Virus record (IMG/VR): IMGVR_UViG_3300032213_001637
Coordinates: 45,022-109,021 of that record
Source: a virus
DNA: 64,000 nucleotides
Reading direction: 5' to 3' (one strand)
The translations under genes were made by a program, and so were the position numbers. Positions within the stretch are counted from its first letter, which is position 1. Each line of letters opens with the position of its first letter. Positions 41,214-50,837 of this stretch are shown in pieces. The notes under the pieces are model-generated. The model did not search any database, was not told where the DNA came from, and saw nothing but the letters and a program-made list of their open reading frames with translations.

Positions 41214-41587
41214 CCTTTAAACGCATTTAAATAATTCTCGCTAATTTTCAAGGTTATTCCAGTCATGTCTTTTTCTGCCAACTTAACTTGTTTACGATTA
41301 TACTCGTAAGCACCTTCTTGAATCACCTTGCCATCTTTAATAACGTCACGTTGTATTCCAGATACTTGCCAATTGATGCTTGATTTCTTATAGATATTTT
41401 CTGGAAGATTTCTAAAATTGTCACCCTCAACTTCAATAACGTCGTTGTCGTTGATCTTTTTAACAAAATAACGACGTGTATAAGGAATACTATAGTCAAT
41501 GTCAGAAGACGAAAACAAATACGCACGTGGAAATATCGATGGTATTATATCCCCAGCTAAATTAATATATTTACTCAATTCAATCAT
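41210..41587 (-). CDS. Putative baseplate-associated protein
   Basis: A 125-residue protein of mixed alpha/beta pattern (IDYSIPYTRRYFVKKINDND, INWQVSGIQRDVIKDGKVIQ). No family is recognised. It is the last gene of the tail module and overlaps the 818-aa baseplate protein by 4 nt, so a structural or assembly role in the baseplate is likely from context alone. Confidence 0.5.
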   Translation of the reverse strand: MIELSKYINLAGDIIPSIFPRAYLFSSSDIDYSIPYTRRYFVKKINDNDVIEVEGDNFRNLPENIYKKSSINWQVSGIQRDVIKDGKVIQEGAYEYNRKQVKLAEKDMTGITLKISENYLNAFKG

Positions 41588-44040
41588 AATTTAACGTTCA
41601 ATCCTTTTGTTGGTCGAAGTCCTGCCGTTATTGTGGTCGTCCATGTACCATTGCTTTGTAAACTATGTTTTACATCTTCTATCTGAAATAAGATGTCTTT
41701 ATCATACGGTTCAGGTAAATTGTCAATACCAAAAATTTGGAAAGTTTTTAAACCGCCAATACCAGTTAATGTAATTTCAGCTTTAATTCCCGGTTGTGGG
41801 AATGAATTAATCGAACCATTGTTTGGATCTTTATCGTTAACCAATAAAGTCAATAAATCTTTTTGAGTCAGTACCAACTTACGAATATATGTTTTTTCTT
41901 CTCCGTTTTCACGGGTTATAACACCATAAATGTATGCACCTTCCTTTACATCTCTCTCTTTTTGAAGTTGATTTTGAAATTGATTTTGTTTATCATCTAA
42001 TCTTTTACGTTCAGCCTCAACGTTTTGTTTATCTTTGAGTAAAGTTTGTGGATCTTTTGGAGATAAGTATGATGCGTCATTGGTTAATTTGAAAAATCTA
42101 TCTCTTGTTACAAATCCAAACGGATTCTTCATTGGAACAGATGTTTTGTTATCATTTGGTGAATTATATAAAACCGACATCGTCACTTTATCACTTAATT
42201 TAACACTGAAATTTAATGCTTGAATATTATTTCGACTTGCTCTATTTTTAAAGAAATACAAATACGGACGTTTATCCGAATTTAATTCTTGCAAGCGTTT
42301 CAAACTAAAACAATCATTATCAATAATAGATAACAACGAATTAGAGGGACCAAATTGAATAAGATTAAACTTCCACAATCCATTTACCGCTTCAGATATT
42401 TTATTCAACACAAAGTTTAAAATATCAGTGACCGTTTCGGATTTCTCAATCGCTTTTATGACTACATCTTTATGAATATACAAGTTCTCCAACTTGCCTA
42501 AATTATAATCGTATTGTTTTGATGGAAATTCAACATCGATGGGATTTTTACCCCCGTTATTTATTCTAAAGTAATTAATAATTTCATTGAGATCTTGTCT
42601 GGTTGTACTATTGAATACTGATTGTAGAGTTTTGTCCGCATAACTCATTGCAGATGGATCGGTGCCGTCCTTTTGTGTATCCGGCGTTGTATAGTTTTTT
42701 GAGTTTCCACGATCTTCGACCGATGGTGAAATATTAGGAGCCTGAGAATTTGGTATTAACAATACTTTACCGTCGGTGCTGATCAAATTCTTGTGTCCTC
42801 CAATCCACGAAGATGATATATCAATTCTTCCGAATGTAGCTCCGTTTTTATTAGACACACTTTCACAATACTTATTGATCAAATCTATAAACAAACCCAT
42901 AGTGATCCAAAACTCATCATTTGCACCAGAGTCAAAACTGTATTTTGTTACATTATCAATCTTTGTACGTGGATCATTAGAAGTATCCAAGTTACGTGGA
43001 ATGAATACCCGTGTTTCTGGTCCCGAAAGAGTTGGGAATAGTGGATTACTGCCATTTAAACCAGTTAATACGGTCTTTGGCAGCGATTTAAAATCTCCAT
43101 TGATATAATCCCGTAATCCTTTGACTGGTTCTGGCGTTTTGTTTCCTTTACTATCAGCAGGAGATGTTGATGCCAAAGCGTTACTACGAGTTTGAACACC
43201 ACTGTATATAAAGCTATTGCTTTTTATTTCTGTTGTACAATCATATGAACCATCTGCTTGTAAAGAATAATCAAAACTACTTATGATACCACAAGTTAAA
43301 TCATATAGACCTTTACCATCGTCAACAATCAATTGTTGTTCCAATGGATCTGTGTAAATTCCCAATAGACCAAATCCCTTGGTTTTTCTAGGATCTTGAG
43401 GATCTCCAGATGGTCCGGGAGTTTTATCGTCAGTAGACTCCTTCATTTTGGCAGGTTGGCCTAAATCGTTTAAATTCAACAAACTCTTTGGGTTATAATG
43501 ATTCCAACCCCATTCAATGAACATTGAAACGTTGGGAGACATAAAGTATGGTGACATGTAATTCAAATGATCTTTGGAATAACACTTCCACTTGATCGTA
43601 ATCTGACGATACATCGACTTTTGCATTACAGCATCAACGCTGATGATGCCTGGTGGTGGAACATGTTTGTTTATAATTCCATCTTGAGTATTTTCACCAG
43701 CAATAATATGTTCGACTCCTGAAGGAGTAAATCCCAACACCGTTTCAGTTTTGTTGTAAGTGGTTGGACCAAAGCCATAGTCTTTATAAAAACCATTTGC
43801 ACCACCCATTACAAAACCTTCTTTAGAACCATATCTCGATTCACCAATACCATTGGAACATACACGAACCCAACAACGCATTGGTCCTTTGTATGTATTC
43901 CAATTACCGTCATCGTCCCAACTAGCTACCGTATTGGAAATGAAGTTCATTCCAACATCTTTTTCACGACGTTCTAGTTCGTCACGAATAAATTTTGGAA
44001 ATGGTTGAATTTCAAATGGTGCTACAAAGTTAGTGGCCAT
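41584..44040 (-). CDS. Large baseplate (hub-like) structural protein
   Basis: An 818-residue protein. The final 110 residues contain FQIEDVKHSLQSNGTWTTTI and a LRPTKG end, a pattern seen at the C-terminus of baseplate hub proteins that ring the tail tube. The N-terminal part is rich in Trp/Tyr/Gly (RQITIKWKCYSKDHLNYMSP, FIEWGWNHYNP). Residues around 690-730 are a Lys/Gln/Glu coiled-coil insertion (AERKRLDDKQNQFQNQLQKE). Position after tape measure and gp53-like genes agrees with a baseplate role. The exact T4 counterpart is not certain. Confidence 0.65.
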   Translation of the reverse strand: MATNFVAPFEIQPFPKFIRDELERREKDVGMNFISNTVASWDDDGNWNTYKGPMRCWVRVCSNGIGESRYGSKEGFVMGGANGFYKDYGFGPTTYNKTETVLGFTPSGVEHIIAGENTQDGIINKHVPPPGIISVDAVMQKSMYRQITIKWKCYSKDHLNYMSPYFMSPNVSMFIEWGWNHYNPKSLLNLNDLGQPAKMKESTDDKTPGPSGDPQDPRKTKGFGLLGIYTDPLEQQLIVDDGKGLYDLTCGIISSFDYSLQADGSYDCTTEIKSNSFIYSGVQTRSNALASTSPADSKGNKTPEPVKGLRDYINGDFKSLPKTVLTGLNGSNPLFPTLSGPETRVFIPRNLDTSNDPRTKIDNVTKYSFDSGANDEFWITMGLFIDLINKYCESVSNKNGATFGRIDISSSWIGGHKNLISTDGKVLLIPNSQAPNISPSVEDRGNSKNYTTPDTQKDGTDPSAMSYADKTLQSVFNSTTRQDLNEIINYFRINNGGKNPIDVEFPSKQYDYNLGKLENLYIHKDVVIKAIEKSETVTDILNFVLNKISEAVNGLWKFNLIQFGPSNSLLSIIDNDCFSLKRLQELNSDKRPYLYFFKNRASRNNIQALNFSVKLSDKVTMSVLYNSPNDNKTSVPMKNPFGFVTRDRFFKLTNDASYLSPKDPQTLLKDKQNVEAERKRLDDKQNQFQNQLQKERDVKEGAYIYGVITRENGEEKTYIRKLVLTQKDLLTLLVNDKDPNNGSINSFPQPGIKAEITLTGIGGLKTFQIFGIDNLPEPYDKDILFQIEDVKHSLQSNGTWTTTITAGLRPTKGLNVKL

Positions 44041-44045
44041 AACAG

Positions 44046-44342
44046 TTAGGAATTAATCGAGGTATAATTATTGAGAATTGTGGTTATATTGATAGGTATA
44101 CGTAATTGTAATCCTACAGGAACCGATAATTTTCCTTTTCCAATATTATTTGCTTGAGCAATAATCCACCACAATGAAGGATTCTTATAATATTTGAACG
44201 CTAAATTATCCAACGTGTCACTTTCGTTTGTTACAACATACATATCAGATGAAGTGACTGGAATATTTGGATACAATCGTGTACCGAAATATCTTTTACC
44301 ATCCCATCTTTTCTTTATGTTGACACTTTTGTCATATCTCAT
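44046..44342 (-). CDS. 53: Baseplate wedge protein, gp53-like with LysM-type core
   Basis: A 98-residue protein. After a short N-terminal segment, residues 34-85 have the LysM-like pattern YVVTNESDTLDNLAFKYYKN, then SLWWIIAQANNIGKG and LSVPVGLQLRIP. The Tyr-Tyr-x-x-x-x-x-Trp-Trp-x-Ile-x-x-x-Asn signature is characteristic of gp53-type baseplate wedge proteins and related contractile-tail proteins. It starts 10 nt after the stop of the 979-aa gene. Confidence 0.75.
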   Translation of the reverse strand: MRYDKSVNIKKRWDGKRYFGTRLYPNIPVTSSDMYVVTNESDTLDNLAFKYYKNPSLWWIIAQANNIGKGKLSVPVGLQLRIPINITTILNNYTSINS

Positions 44343-44352
44343 ATCTCAATAA

Positions 44353-47292
44353 TTATACACGATTAACCGTTAAGGCTTCTGAAAACTCATTATTAAATCC
44401 TCCAACCAATCCAATGTTCTTAAGATCTCTTGGAGCATGTCCAAAGTTTGCCATTCCAGTGACAGGTCGTTCTTTGAACAACGGTGTCAAATCAACTGAT
44501 ATTTCAACTTCTCTTGGAAATTGAGCAACTTTTCCTTTTGAACCAGTCCATGTAATAATGTTATTCAAATATGACCAATCTTGTTCCGAGTTTTCACTCA
44601 CAGTTTCCCACGACGCTCCTTCTGGTATGGTGAGTCCTACTCGATTAATAATAATAGGTTGTTCTTTATATATGTCGCCTAACGTCAATAATACAAACGC
44701 AGGAATGATGAATTGATTCTCACTGCCACCACCTTGACTTGGTGCAGATGTATAATTTGCAGGCATTGTTAATCCGCACAAATAATTTACACGTGTCCAC
44801 ATCGGCAACAACTCTTTGATACTGTTGGCAATTACCTTGAAACTGAAACTCAACTGACGAGTTACACCATCATACACATATAGTTTGTCAGCACGACCAA
44901 TATATTTGTAATTTACCCAGTCGGCTTGAAAACTGTCACTGATTCCAGTTACCGATGCTCTAAACGGTATATACTTTTCATTGATCATGTCATAAAAGTA
45001 AAACGCAATTAGATCATCGTTGTATGGTTCGTATGTAGACCAACCAGAAATTCCGGTGTCATCTTTGATCTTTTTATCTTTTTCAATAATAGTCAATCGA
45101 TTCAATCCATCACTTGTATTAGATGTTGCCATTTTACGACTATTAATACGTGCGTGTTTGCCCATACCGTCCAACAATTGTGTATTGTCTTTATAATCGT
45201 CAACCAACATTTTATCGTTGATATTTGACTGTTTGAGTTTATCTATTCCAAATAATGTCGTGTTTGGACTTGTAAATACACGTGTATCGGCATTAGTAAA
45301 CGCTACCGAATAACCGGCTTTCTTAATATTTTCAACCAATTTGTTAAGATTATCGATTTGTTTTTTATTAACAGGATCTTCTTTTTTGGACTGAAGAGTT
45401 GAGTTAATACGATCACCAACATCATTGGTTTCAGTGTCTAAATTTTTTGATTTGTCGTCTTCTACCTTGGTCAAAATTTCAGCAAGAACTCCATTTTCGT
45501 TATCGTTTAGAATAAAATTCTGACGGTTCTTTGAGTATGTACCATCAACGGTATAAGCAGGTCTTGTTGGATCCGATCCACGTTTTGGAATTTGATCAAT
45601 TGTCTTTAACTTAGCTGTATCAGGTGTATCATTTAATCCAAGATTGGTGTAGATCTTTTTCTTGTTGTCAGTAATATCCGTGACAATACGATCTTCTTGC
45701 TTTTGTTGAAGAGTTGCGTTGATTGGTTCTCCAATATCGTTAACCGCTGATGGTACGTTTACGAATTTACTGTCTTCAAGATTCTTCTTGAATTCAGACA
45801 ACACACCGTTTCCACCTTCATCTTTTCTATTCTTAGAATAAGTACCGTCAACATTGTATGCTGCACGTTTTTCGTCGCCGGATCCTTGACGAGTTGGTAT
45901 AGATGTAAATGGCTTTACTTCAAATACGGTAGGAACAGATTCAAATCCGTACTTTTTGTAAAATGATTCTTGTGGTCTTAGAATAATTGGATCATCTGCG
46001 TTGGTTAAATCAACAGGTGCAACATCCATCTTAGTCTGAAACGTACTTGTCTTGTCGAGAAACTTTTTATAGTTCATCAACATCACAGAAAACTTGAAAT
46101 TGTTAGCAGAATCTTTACGATATGCTTCAATTCCTACTGATTTTCCATACTTTTCAACGTTATCTACATCTTTTTGAAAAGTAAATCCCGTGGATCCTCC
46201 ATTGATTGATGGTCCAGACACGTCTGTTCCAGAAATCTTTTGATCACTACCATCAATAAACTTGATTTTTCTGTTTTGTGGTACTTCATTTCCGTTTTTA
46301 CGAATGTTTTTTGGTCCTCCATCAGAACTTCCCGCAATCCACAACTGTGTTAGTTGAATTTCAGCACCAGTAATTACATGGTTTTTGGTAAACTTGCCCT
46401 TAAGATCCGAGATCATCATTCCATACGCACCTTCATCCGCTCTATATCCTGTGTTAACAGGCTGTTTACTATTGATTAGTGATGGAAACACTGATGCGGC
46501 CATTGACTTGAGAAAATCCTTTTTTGCATTACCACCCCAACGAGATGCAAGTGAAGTGTAACCAGAGGATGCAGTTTTTCCTCTGATCAAACCCTTGCCA
46601 CCCCCCACCGATTGTTTTGATAGTGGCGAATTATCAGCACTATCGTTGATTCCATCTCCTACAGTACCCTTAGGCGATGATTTGCCGTTGTTTACACTGA
46701 ATCCTACCACACTTGCCAATGCGCCTAAAATACCGCCACTCAAATCAATATGTCTAGTTGGTCTAGGAAGTAATCCTAATGAACCCGGACGTGTTGCAGC
46801 AAGGATAGGCATCAACGGGTTGTACAAATTGGTTTCATTGAACGGTTGTAGGTTTTGTAACAATGACTGTTTCAACAAAAATATAACACCGTTTCCAGAT
46901 ACACTGTATTTAGAAATACGTACTACGTCTTGTAATGTTGATCCAATTGGAAATGCGCGACTGTCATATTTCTTTATTGCATTTGTTCCACTGTTTCCTT
47001 CATTTGGATTATACCAAACAAATGGTTGACGTGGTCCAAATCGCAACAAACTATTCGCATAATCAGTTTTTGCAGTAAATCTGGTTAGAATCTTCTGATT
47101 ATTGGCAGTATACAACTTCTCAATCTTACCCGGAACAGATGTTGTCGGATAGTCAAGTGGTACCGTATTGATCGGCGGTACCATATTACGTGGGTTGTTT
47201 GGATCACTTCCCGGCGTTGGAGAACTAGAAGCGTTATTATAACGTATTTCTAGTGGAAACGCTATTGAGTTTCTTTGAATTTGATCAGCCAT
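44353..47292 (-). CDS. Large baseplate/tail-tube-end structural protein with internal repeat
   Basis: A 979-residue protein. The C-terminal 200 residues (QLSFSFKVIANSIKELLPMW, NYLCGLTMPANY, IPAFVLLTLGDIYKEQPIII) follow a pattern found in baseplate proteins near the tube-baseplate junction of myophages. The central part has two copies, about 100 residues apart, of a segment with AAY-NVDGTYSKNR / PAY-TVDGTYSKNR, GVL(S/A)E and NDIGEPINATLQ / NDVGDRINSTLQ (DNA about 45700-45900 and 45400-45600). It lies directly after the tape measure gene. Confidence 0.65.
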   Translation of the reverse strand: MADQIQRNSIAFPLEIRYNNASSSPTPGSDPNNPRNMVPPINTVPLDYPTTSVPGKIEKLYTANNQKILTRFTAKTDYANSLLRFGPRQPFVWYNPNEGNSGTNAIKKYDSRAFPIGSTLQDVVRISKYSVSGNGVIFLLKQSLLQNLQPFNETNLYNPLMPILAATRPGSLGLLPRPTRHIDLSGGILGALASVVGFSVNNGKSSPKGTVGDGINDSADNSPLSKQSVGGGKGLIRGKTASSGYTSLASRWGGNAKKDFLKSMAASVFPSLINSKQPVNTGYRADEGAYGMMISDLKGKFTKNHVITGAEIQLTQLWIAGSSDGGPKNIRKNGNEVPQNRKIKFIDGSDQKISGTDVSGPSINGGSTGFTFQKDVDNVEKYGKSVGIEAYRKDSANNFKFSVMLMNYKKFLDKTSTFQTKMDVAPVDLTNADDPIILRPQESFYKKYGFESVPTVFEVKPFTSIPTRQGSGDEKRAAYNVDGTYSKNRKDEGGNGVLSEFKKNLEDSKFVNVPSAVNDIGEPINATLQQKQEDRIVTDITDNKKKIYTNLGLNDTPDTAKLKTIDQIPKRGSDPTRPAYTVDGTYSKNRQNFILNDNENGVLAEILTKVEDDKSKNLDTETNDVGDRINSTLQSKKEDPVNKKQIDNLNKLVENIKKAGYSVAFTNADTRVFTSPNTTLFGIDKLKQSNINDKMLVDDYKDNTQLLDGMGKHARINSRKMATSNTSDGLNRLTIIEKDKKIKDDTGISGWSTYEPYNDDLIAFYFYDMINEKYIPFRASVTGISDSFQADWVNYKYIGRADKLYVYDGVTRQLSFSFKVIANSIKELLPMWTRVNYLCGLTMPANYTSAPSQGGGSENQFIIPAFVLLTLGDIYKEQPIIINRVGLTIPEGASWETVSENSEQDWSYLNNIITWTGSKGKVAQFPREVEISVDLTPLFKERPVTGMANFGHAPRDLKNIGLVGGFNNEFSEALTVNRV

Positions 47293-47301
47293 ATTCTATA
47301 A

Positions 47302-50300
47302 TTATGAACTTGCGATAGCAAGTTGTTCACTTACTTTTCTACCATCAAGATTTACAGCAATACCACCACTCATCATTAAACCAATAAGGGTATCCAATTT
47401 CTGATTGGTTTCTTGGATTGCGGAAATCATACCTTCTTGGTTTTGAGCAGACGACTCAGCTCCAGCACCAATACCACCAGTGTCTACACCAATTAATTTA
47501 CCAACAATCTTAAAGGGAATACTAAGAGCAGTTTGTATAAACGTAGCAATTGAGGTAAACCCTGTCATAATAATCTGAAAAATAGTTTCAAACGGACTTG
47601 TGAAAATCTTAAGAATTGCTGACCCAACTCCAATCAATCCTTTGATTATACCATCACCCAAAGTTGAATTGCTCTTTCCAACAAATAAATCTGAAATGAA
47701 GGTCCACGCATCTACCCATGGTTGAATAAAAACAGTATACAATATAGATCCAAAACCCTTGAGTACACTCAAGAGCATTGGTCCAATTCCCATAAAAGAT
47801 TTAACAATCAGTATCGGTATAAAGAATAAACCAGACACTACAGATTTTAGATTTTCAATAGTGAACAATGATTTTAATGTATCCATCACTTTTGGGAACA
47901 TGGACATTAGAGACTTGAACAAAATAATAGGCACCAAATACATACCATTCAACACAGATTGTCCGATGTTTAGTAAATTTTTAACAATGTCTTTTCCCGA
48001 GAACAATTCTTTGATCGATTCCCATCCAGTTTGAAAGATGTTAAATACACTTGCGATTGTCGATTTAATTACGGGAAATATAGTTAATAGTGGTTTAAAC
48101 AAATCACCGATAATCGGTATCTTGGTTAACAGTTCTACCAACATTTCAATTGGTCCAATAAATACATCATATAATGTTTCACCTAACGCATCAAAAAATC
48201 CCATTCCACTCATTAGACGAGTAATCATTCCGTACGCGGCTTGTAATACCATTATTACTTCTCCTATAATTGGTATTGCCTTGCCAGCCGTACCAAGTAT
48301 TCCAACAATACGTCCAACCTTTCCAAACCCACTGGCAAACTTTCCGACTACGCCGCTTGCACTTCCAAGTCCAGTTACAAATCCTCTAATAGGACCAAGA
48401 AGACCACTAGCATATCTAGAAATCTTTCCGAATACTTTCATGGTAGTAGTAAAAATAGGAGTTAATACACTACCGGTTGCACCTAATAATGACATTTTAG
48501 TACTCATTGATACAATCAAACCACCCATCTTACCAATCAAACCACCAACCTTACCAATCACAACACCAACCTTTCCGAATCCAGATGCAATCCTACTAAT
48601 CGCACCACCAATAGTTTGGAGTTTAGTTCCAATCGTACCAACAGTCGGCGACAACATTCTAAATATTCTAAACATAAAATCAATTGGAGCAGCAATCTTT
48701 AATAGTATAACTCCAAGCGGAATCGAAAATTGAACAGCTTCTTCAATTTTACTATTGATACCATCAAACGCATCACTGATGCTTTGTACTACCGGTTCCA
48801 ACGGTTCAAACAGTTTATATAATGCGTTAGCAAGAACTTTAACAGGAATCAATATTAAGTTAAAAACCAATAATGCTAACTTTAATGCTGGAATCAATAA
48901 CTTGACCGCAACATTTACTACAGGAGTTAATATATCAGCAAGAATCTGTTTGAATGCCGCAAACGTGTTGTTCAATTGTGCCATAGCACTTTGCATTTGA
49001 GTCTTCATCAACAGATCTTTACCCGTCTCTTCGTTCTGTTCTTTCATTGCTTCAAGTGCTTTTTCATATGAAGCCTTTTCTTTGTCAGACAACTGTGCAA
49101 GTTTTTCTTCGTTCTTCAACATCTTGGTCAACTCAACCGCACTATATCCAGTTGCCTTAGCTAGTGCCTCTTGTTGAAAGACATTCATCTTATTGAAATC
49201 TCCCATCTGACGTACTTGATTCAATATTTCTTTTTGTGCACCAGCTACGTCTCCTTGAAATGATAGTTGACGTGCAGAATTGAGATTCAAGTTCTTACCC
49301 AATAGTACGCTTGCTTCCATTTCATCAGATACGCTCTGAGTAAAGTTCAATAACCCCTTTGCAGAACTTGCAGATTTATCAAGACTTACACCCATTTGTT
49401 TTGCTTGAATTGCAGCCATGGTCATTTGTTTGACATTGCCTCTCATCATGGTGACCGTCTCGTCAGATGCGTTTGCCACATCATTCATCACTTCATCCAA
49501 ATTAACTCCTGCTGCATTTGCAAGGTTGGCAGTAAATCCAGCCATTGCACTGGCTTGTTTATCTGTCATTCCTCCAATTGCAGACATCTTTTGTAAGAAT
49601 CCAGCTGCGGTTTTCTCATTTACACCATAATTAGCTGCCAATAAAGCAGTAGTTTGTGCTAATTCTTTATTGATCAATAAAGATGTACCTAACACCTGAC
49701 CGATAGCAACAAGTGATTTATACGCACCTTCAATCGTTACCCCCAATGTAACAAACTGTTGATTTAGTTGAAGAGCTACTTGTTCTAACGATCTTGCGTT
49801 ATCACGTCCCAATCCCAATTCTTTTCTAAAATTTGCCGCTGCTTTATCTAATTCAACAAAACGATCAAATGCATCAGCAAAATGTGAAATCATTTTTTTT
49901 GCTAATTCAGCTTGTGACTTTAATTTATACACCATAGCTTGAGCTTTATCAACAACATCTTGTTGTTTTTTACGTTGTGCATTAATAAGACCGTTTTGAT
50001 TATCGAGAAGAGGAGGTGTCTTTTTTGCAATATCCAATTTTTCTTGTTCTTTTTTCAACTGATCAGCCAAAGAATCCATTTTAGACTCATCACACTTGGT
50101 GATTTTATCACAGAGTTCTTTTTCGTTCTTTAACTTTTCTTCCAACTGTTTGACCGCATCTTCTCCACTTTTAATTTCGTCTTCACGGATTTTTGGAAGA
50201 CCATCCAGTATTTTTTTTTGTTTTTCTAACTCCTCATTTGCCTTTTTGATTGGTTCATTGAACATTAATCCAGCAATTGCACCAAACGTTTTCAATAAAT

Positions 50301-50565
50301 CATTTCCATCCGACACCCCTCTTTGAAGAATGTCATGAAACGTATCTGATGGTGCGTCAAACGCTTCTGTGACAGTTGCTAATTCCTTACCAAGTTCTCT
50401 GAAACTTTTTGTTGCAGTCGATGCAGTTGATCTTGCTTCATCAAGTGCCCTATTATAAATCCTAACTTGATCCGCTGATAATGAAACTTCCTTGGCACCT
50501 TTTTTGACGCTTTCAGTCAACTGTTCTTGAATTTTTCTTGCTTTATCCTGTGTATCGGGATCCAT
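47302..50565 (-). CDS. Tail tape measure protein
   Basis: A 1087-residue protein with a long helical N-terminal half (charged coiled-coil around residues 90-240, Ala-rich helices to about 520) and many hydrophobic and Gly-rich segments between about 560 and 1050 (LLIPALKLALLVFNLILIPV, GFGKVGVVIGKVGGLIGKMG), the usual composition of tape measures. It would span the tube lumen and set tail length. It follows the gp26-like gene and its frameshift-like ORF, the standard place for a tape measure. A TATAAATA octamer is 17 nt upstream of its ATG. Confidence 0.85.
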   Translation of the reverse strand: MDPDTQDKARKIQEQLTESVKKGAKEVSLSADQVRIYNRALDEARSTASTATKSFRELGKELATVTEAFDAPSDTFHDILQRGVSDGNDLLKTFGAIAGLMFNEPIKKANEELEKQKKILDGLPKIREDEIKSGEDAVKQLEEKLKNEKELCDKITKCDESKMDSLADQLKKEQEKLDIAKKTPPLLDNQNGLINAQRKKQQDVVDKAQAMVYKLKSQAELAKKMISHFADAFDRFVELDKAAANFRKELGLGRDNARSLEQVALQLNQQFVTLGVTIEGAYKSLVAIGQVLGTSLLINKELAQTTALLAANYGVNEKTAAGFLQKMSAIGGMTDKQASAMAGFTANLANAAGVNLDEVMNDVANASDETVTMMRGNVKQMTMAAIQAKQMGVSLDKSASSAKGLLNFTQSVSDEMEASVLLGKNLNLNSARQLSFQGDVAGAQKEILNQVRQMGDFNKMNVFQQEALAKATGYSAVELTKMLKNEEKLAQLSDKEKASYEKALEAMKEQNEETGKDLLMKTQMQSAMAQLNNTFAAFKQILADILTPVVNVAVKLLIPALKLALLVFNLILIPVKVLANALYKLFEPLEPVVQSISDAFDGINSKIEEAVQFSIPLGVILLKIAAPIDFMFRIFRMLSPTVGTIGTKLQTIGGAISRIASGFGKVGVVIGKVGGLIGKMGGLIVSMSTKMSLLGATGSVLTPIFTTTMKVFGKISRYASGLLGPIRGFVTGLGSASGVVGKFASGFGKVGRIVGILGTAGKAIPIIGEVIMVLQAAYGMITRLMSGMGFFDALGETLYDVFIGPIEMLVELLTKIPIIGDLFKPLLTIFPVIKSTIASVFNIFQTGWESIKELFSGKDIVKNLLNIGQSVLNGMYLVPIILFKSLMSMFPKVMDTLKSLFTIENLKSVVSGLFFIPILIVKSFMGIGPMLLSVLKGFGSILYTVFIQPWVDAWTFISDLFVGKSNSTLGDGIIKGLIGVGSAILKIFTSPFETIFQIIMTGFTSIATFIQTALSIPFKIVGKLIGVDTGGIGAGAESSAQNQEGMISAIQETNQKLDTLIGLMMSGGIAVNLDGRKVSEQLAIASS

Positions 50566-50624
50566 AAAAATCTATTGTGCCCTATAAATATAAAATTCAA
50601 GGGTTATTGTTCAATTTTTAATGG

Positions 50625-50837
50625 TTATTTACCCTTTGATTTTGTAGCATTTTCCATTTGTTCGTTTTCTTTTTTACGAACTTCTGCTAATTTTCTAAGG
50701 TAAAAGACACGTAGATGTGTTGGAAGGTTATACGCAATTTCTTGAGTAAATGCTCCTTCCGAGTAATACGCTAGATCAAAGATCTGGGTATGTAGTGATA
50801 TCTTATCTTCCGGCGTCAGGCCAAAAGAACTGGGCCG
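50625..50837 (-). CDS. Tail assembly chaperone-like ORF without start codon (probable frameshift product)
   Basis: An open frame of about 70 codons that overlaps the end of the gp26-like gene in another phase and stops 59 nt before the tape measure ATG. It contains no ATG, GTG or TTG in its first 60 codons, yet encodes a plausible protein (KISLHTQIFDLAYYSEGAFT, then EIAYNLPTHLRVFYLRKLKA). It would be translated by a +1 (or -2) shift from the upstream gene; a TTC TTT TGG site with four T in a row lies in the 35-nt overlap. The fusion would be about 353 residues. A CTG start is the alternative. Confidence 0.65.
   Translation of the reverse strand, partial: RPSSFGLTPEDKISLHTQIFDLAYYSEGAFTQEIAYNLPTHLRVFYLRKLAEVRKKENEQMENATKSKGK

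Noticed and set aside
48038-48733. 231-codon plus-strand frame opposite the tape measure gene
   Set aside because: Low-complexity Ile/Pro/Asn product antisense to a convincing tape measure protein, without a ribosome site; treated as a shadow.
50655-50657. Internal ATG as the start of the chaperone-like ORF
   Set aside because: It would leave only about 10 codons and skip the conserved-looking helical part, so it cannot be the true start.
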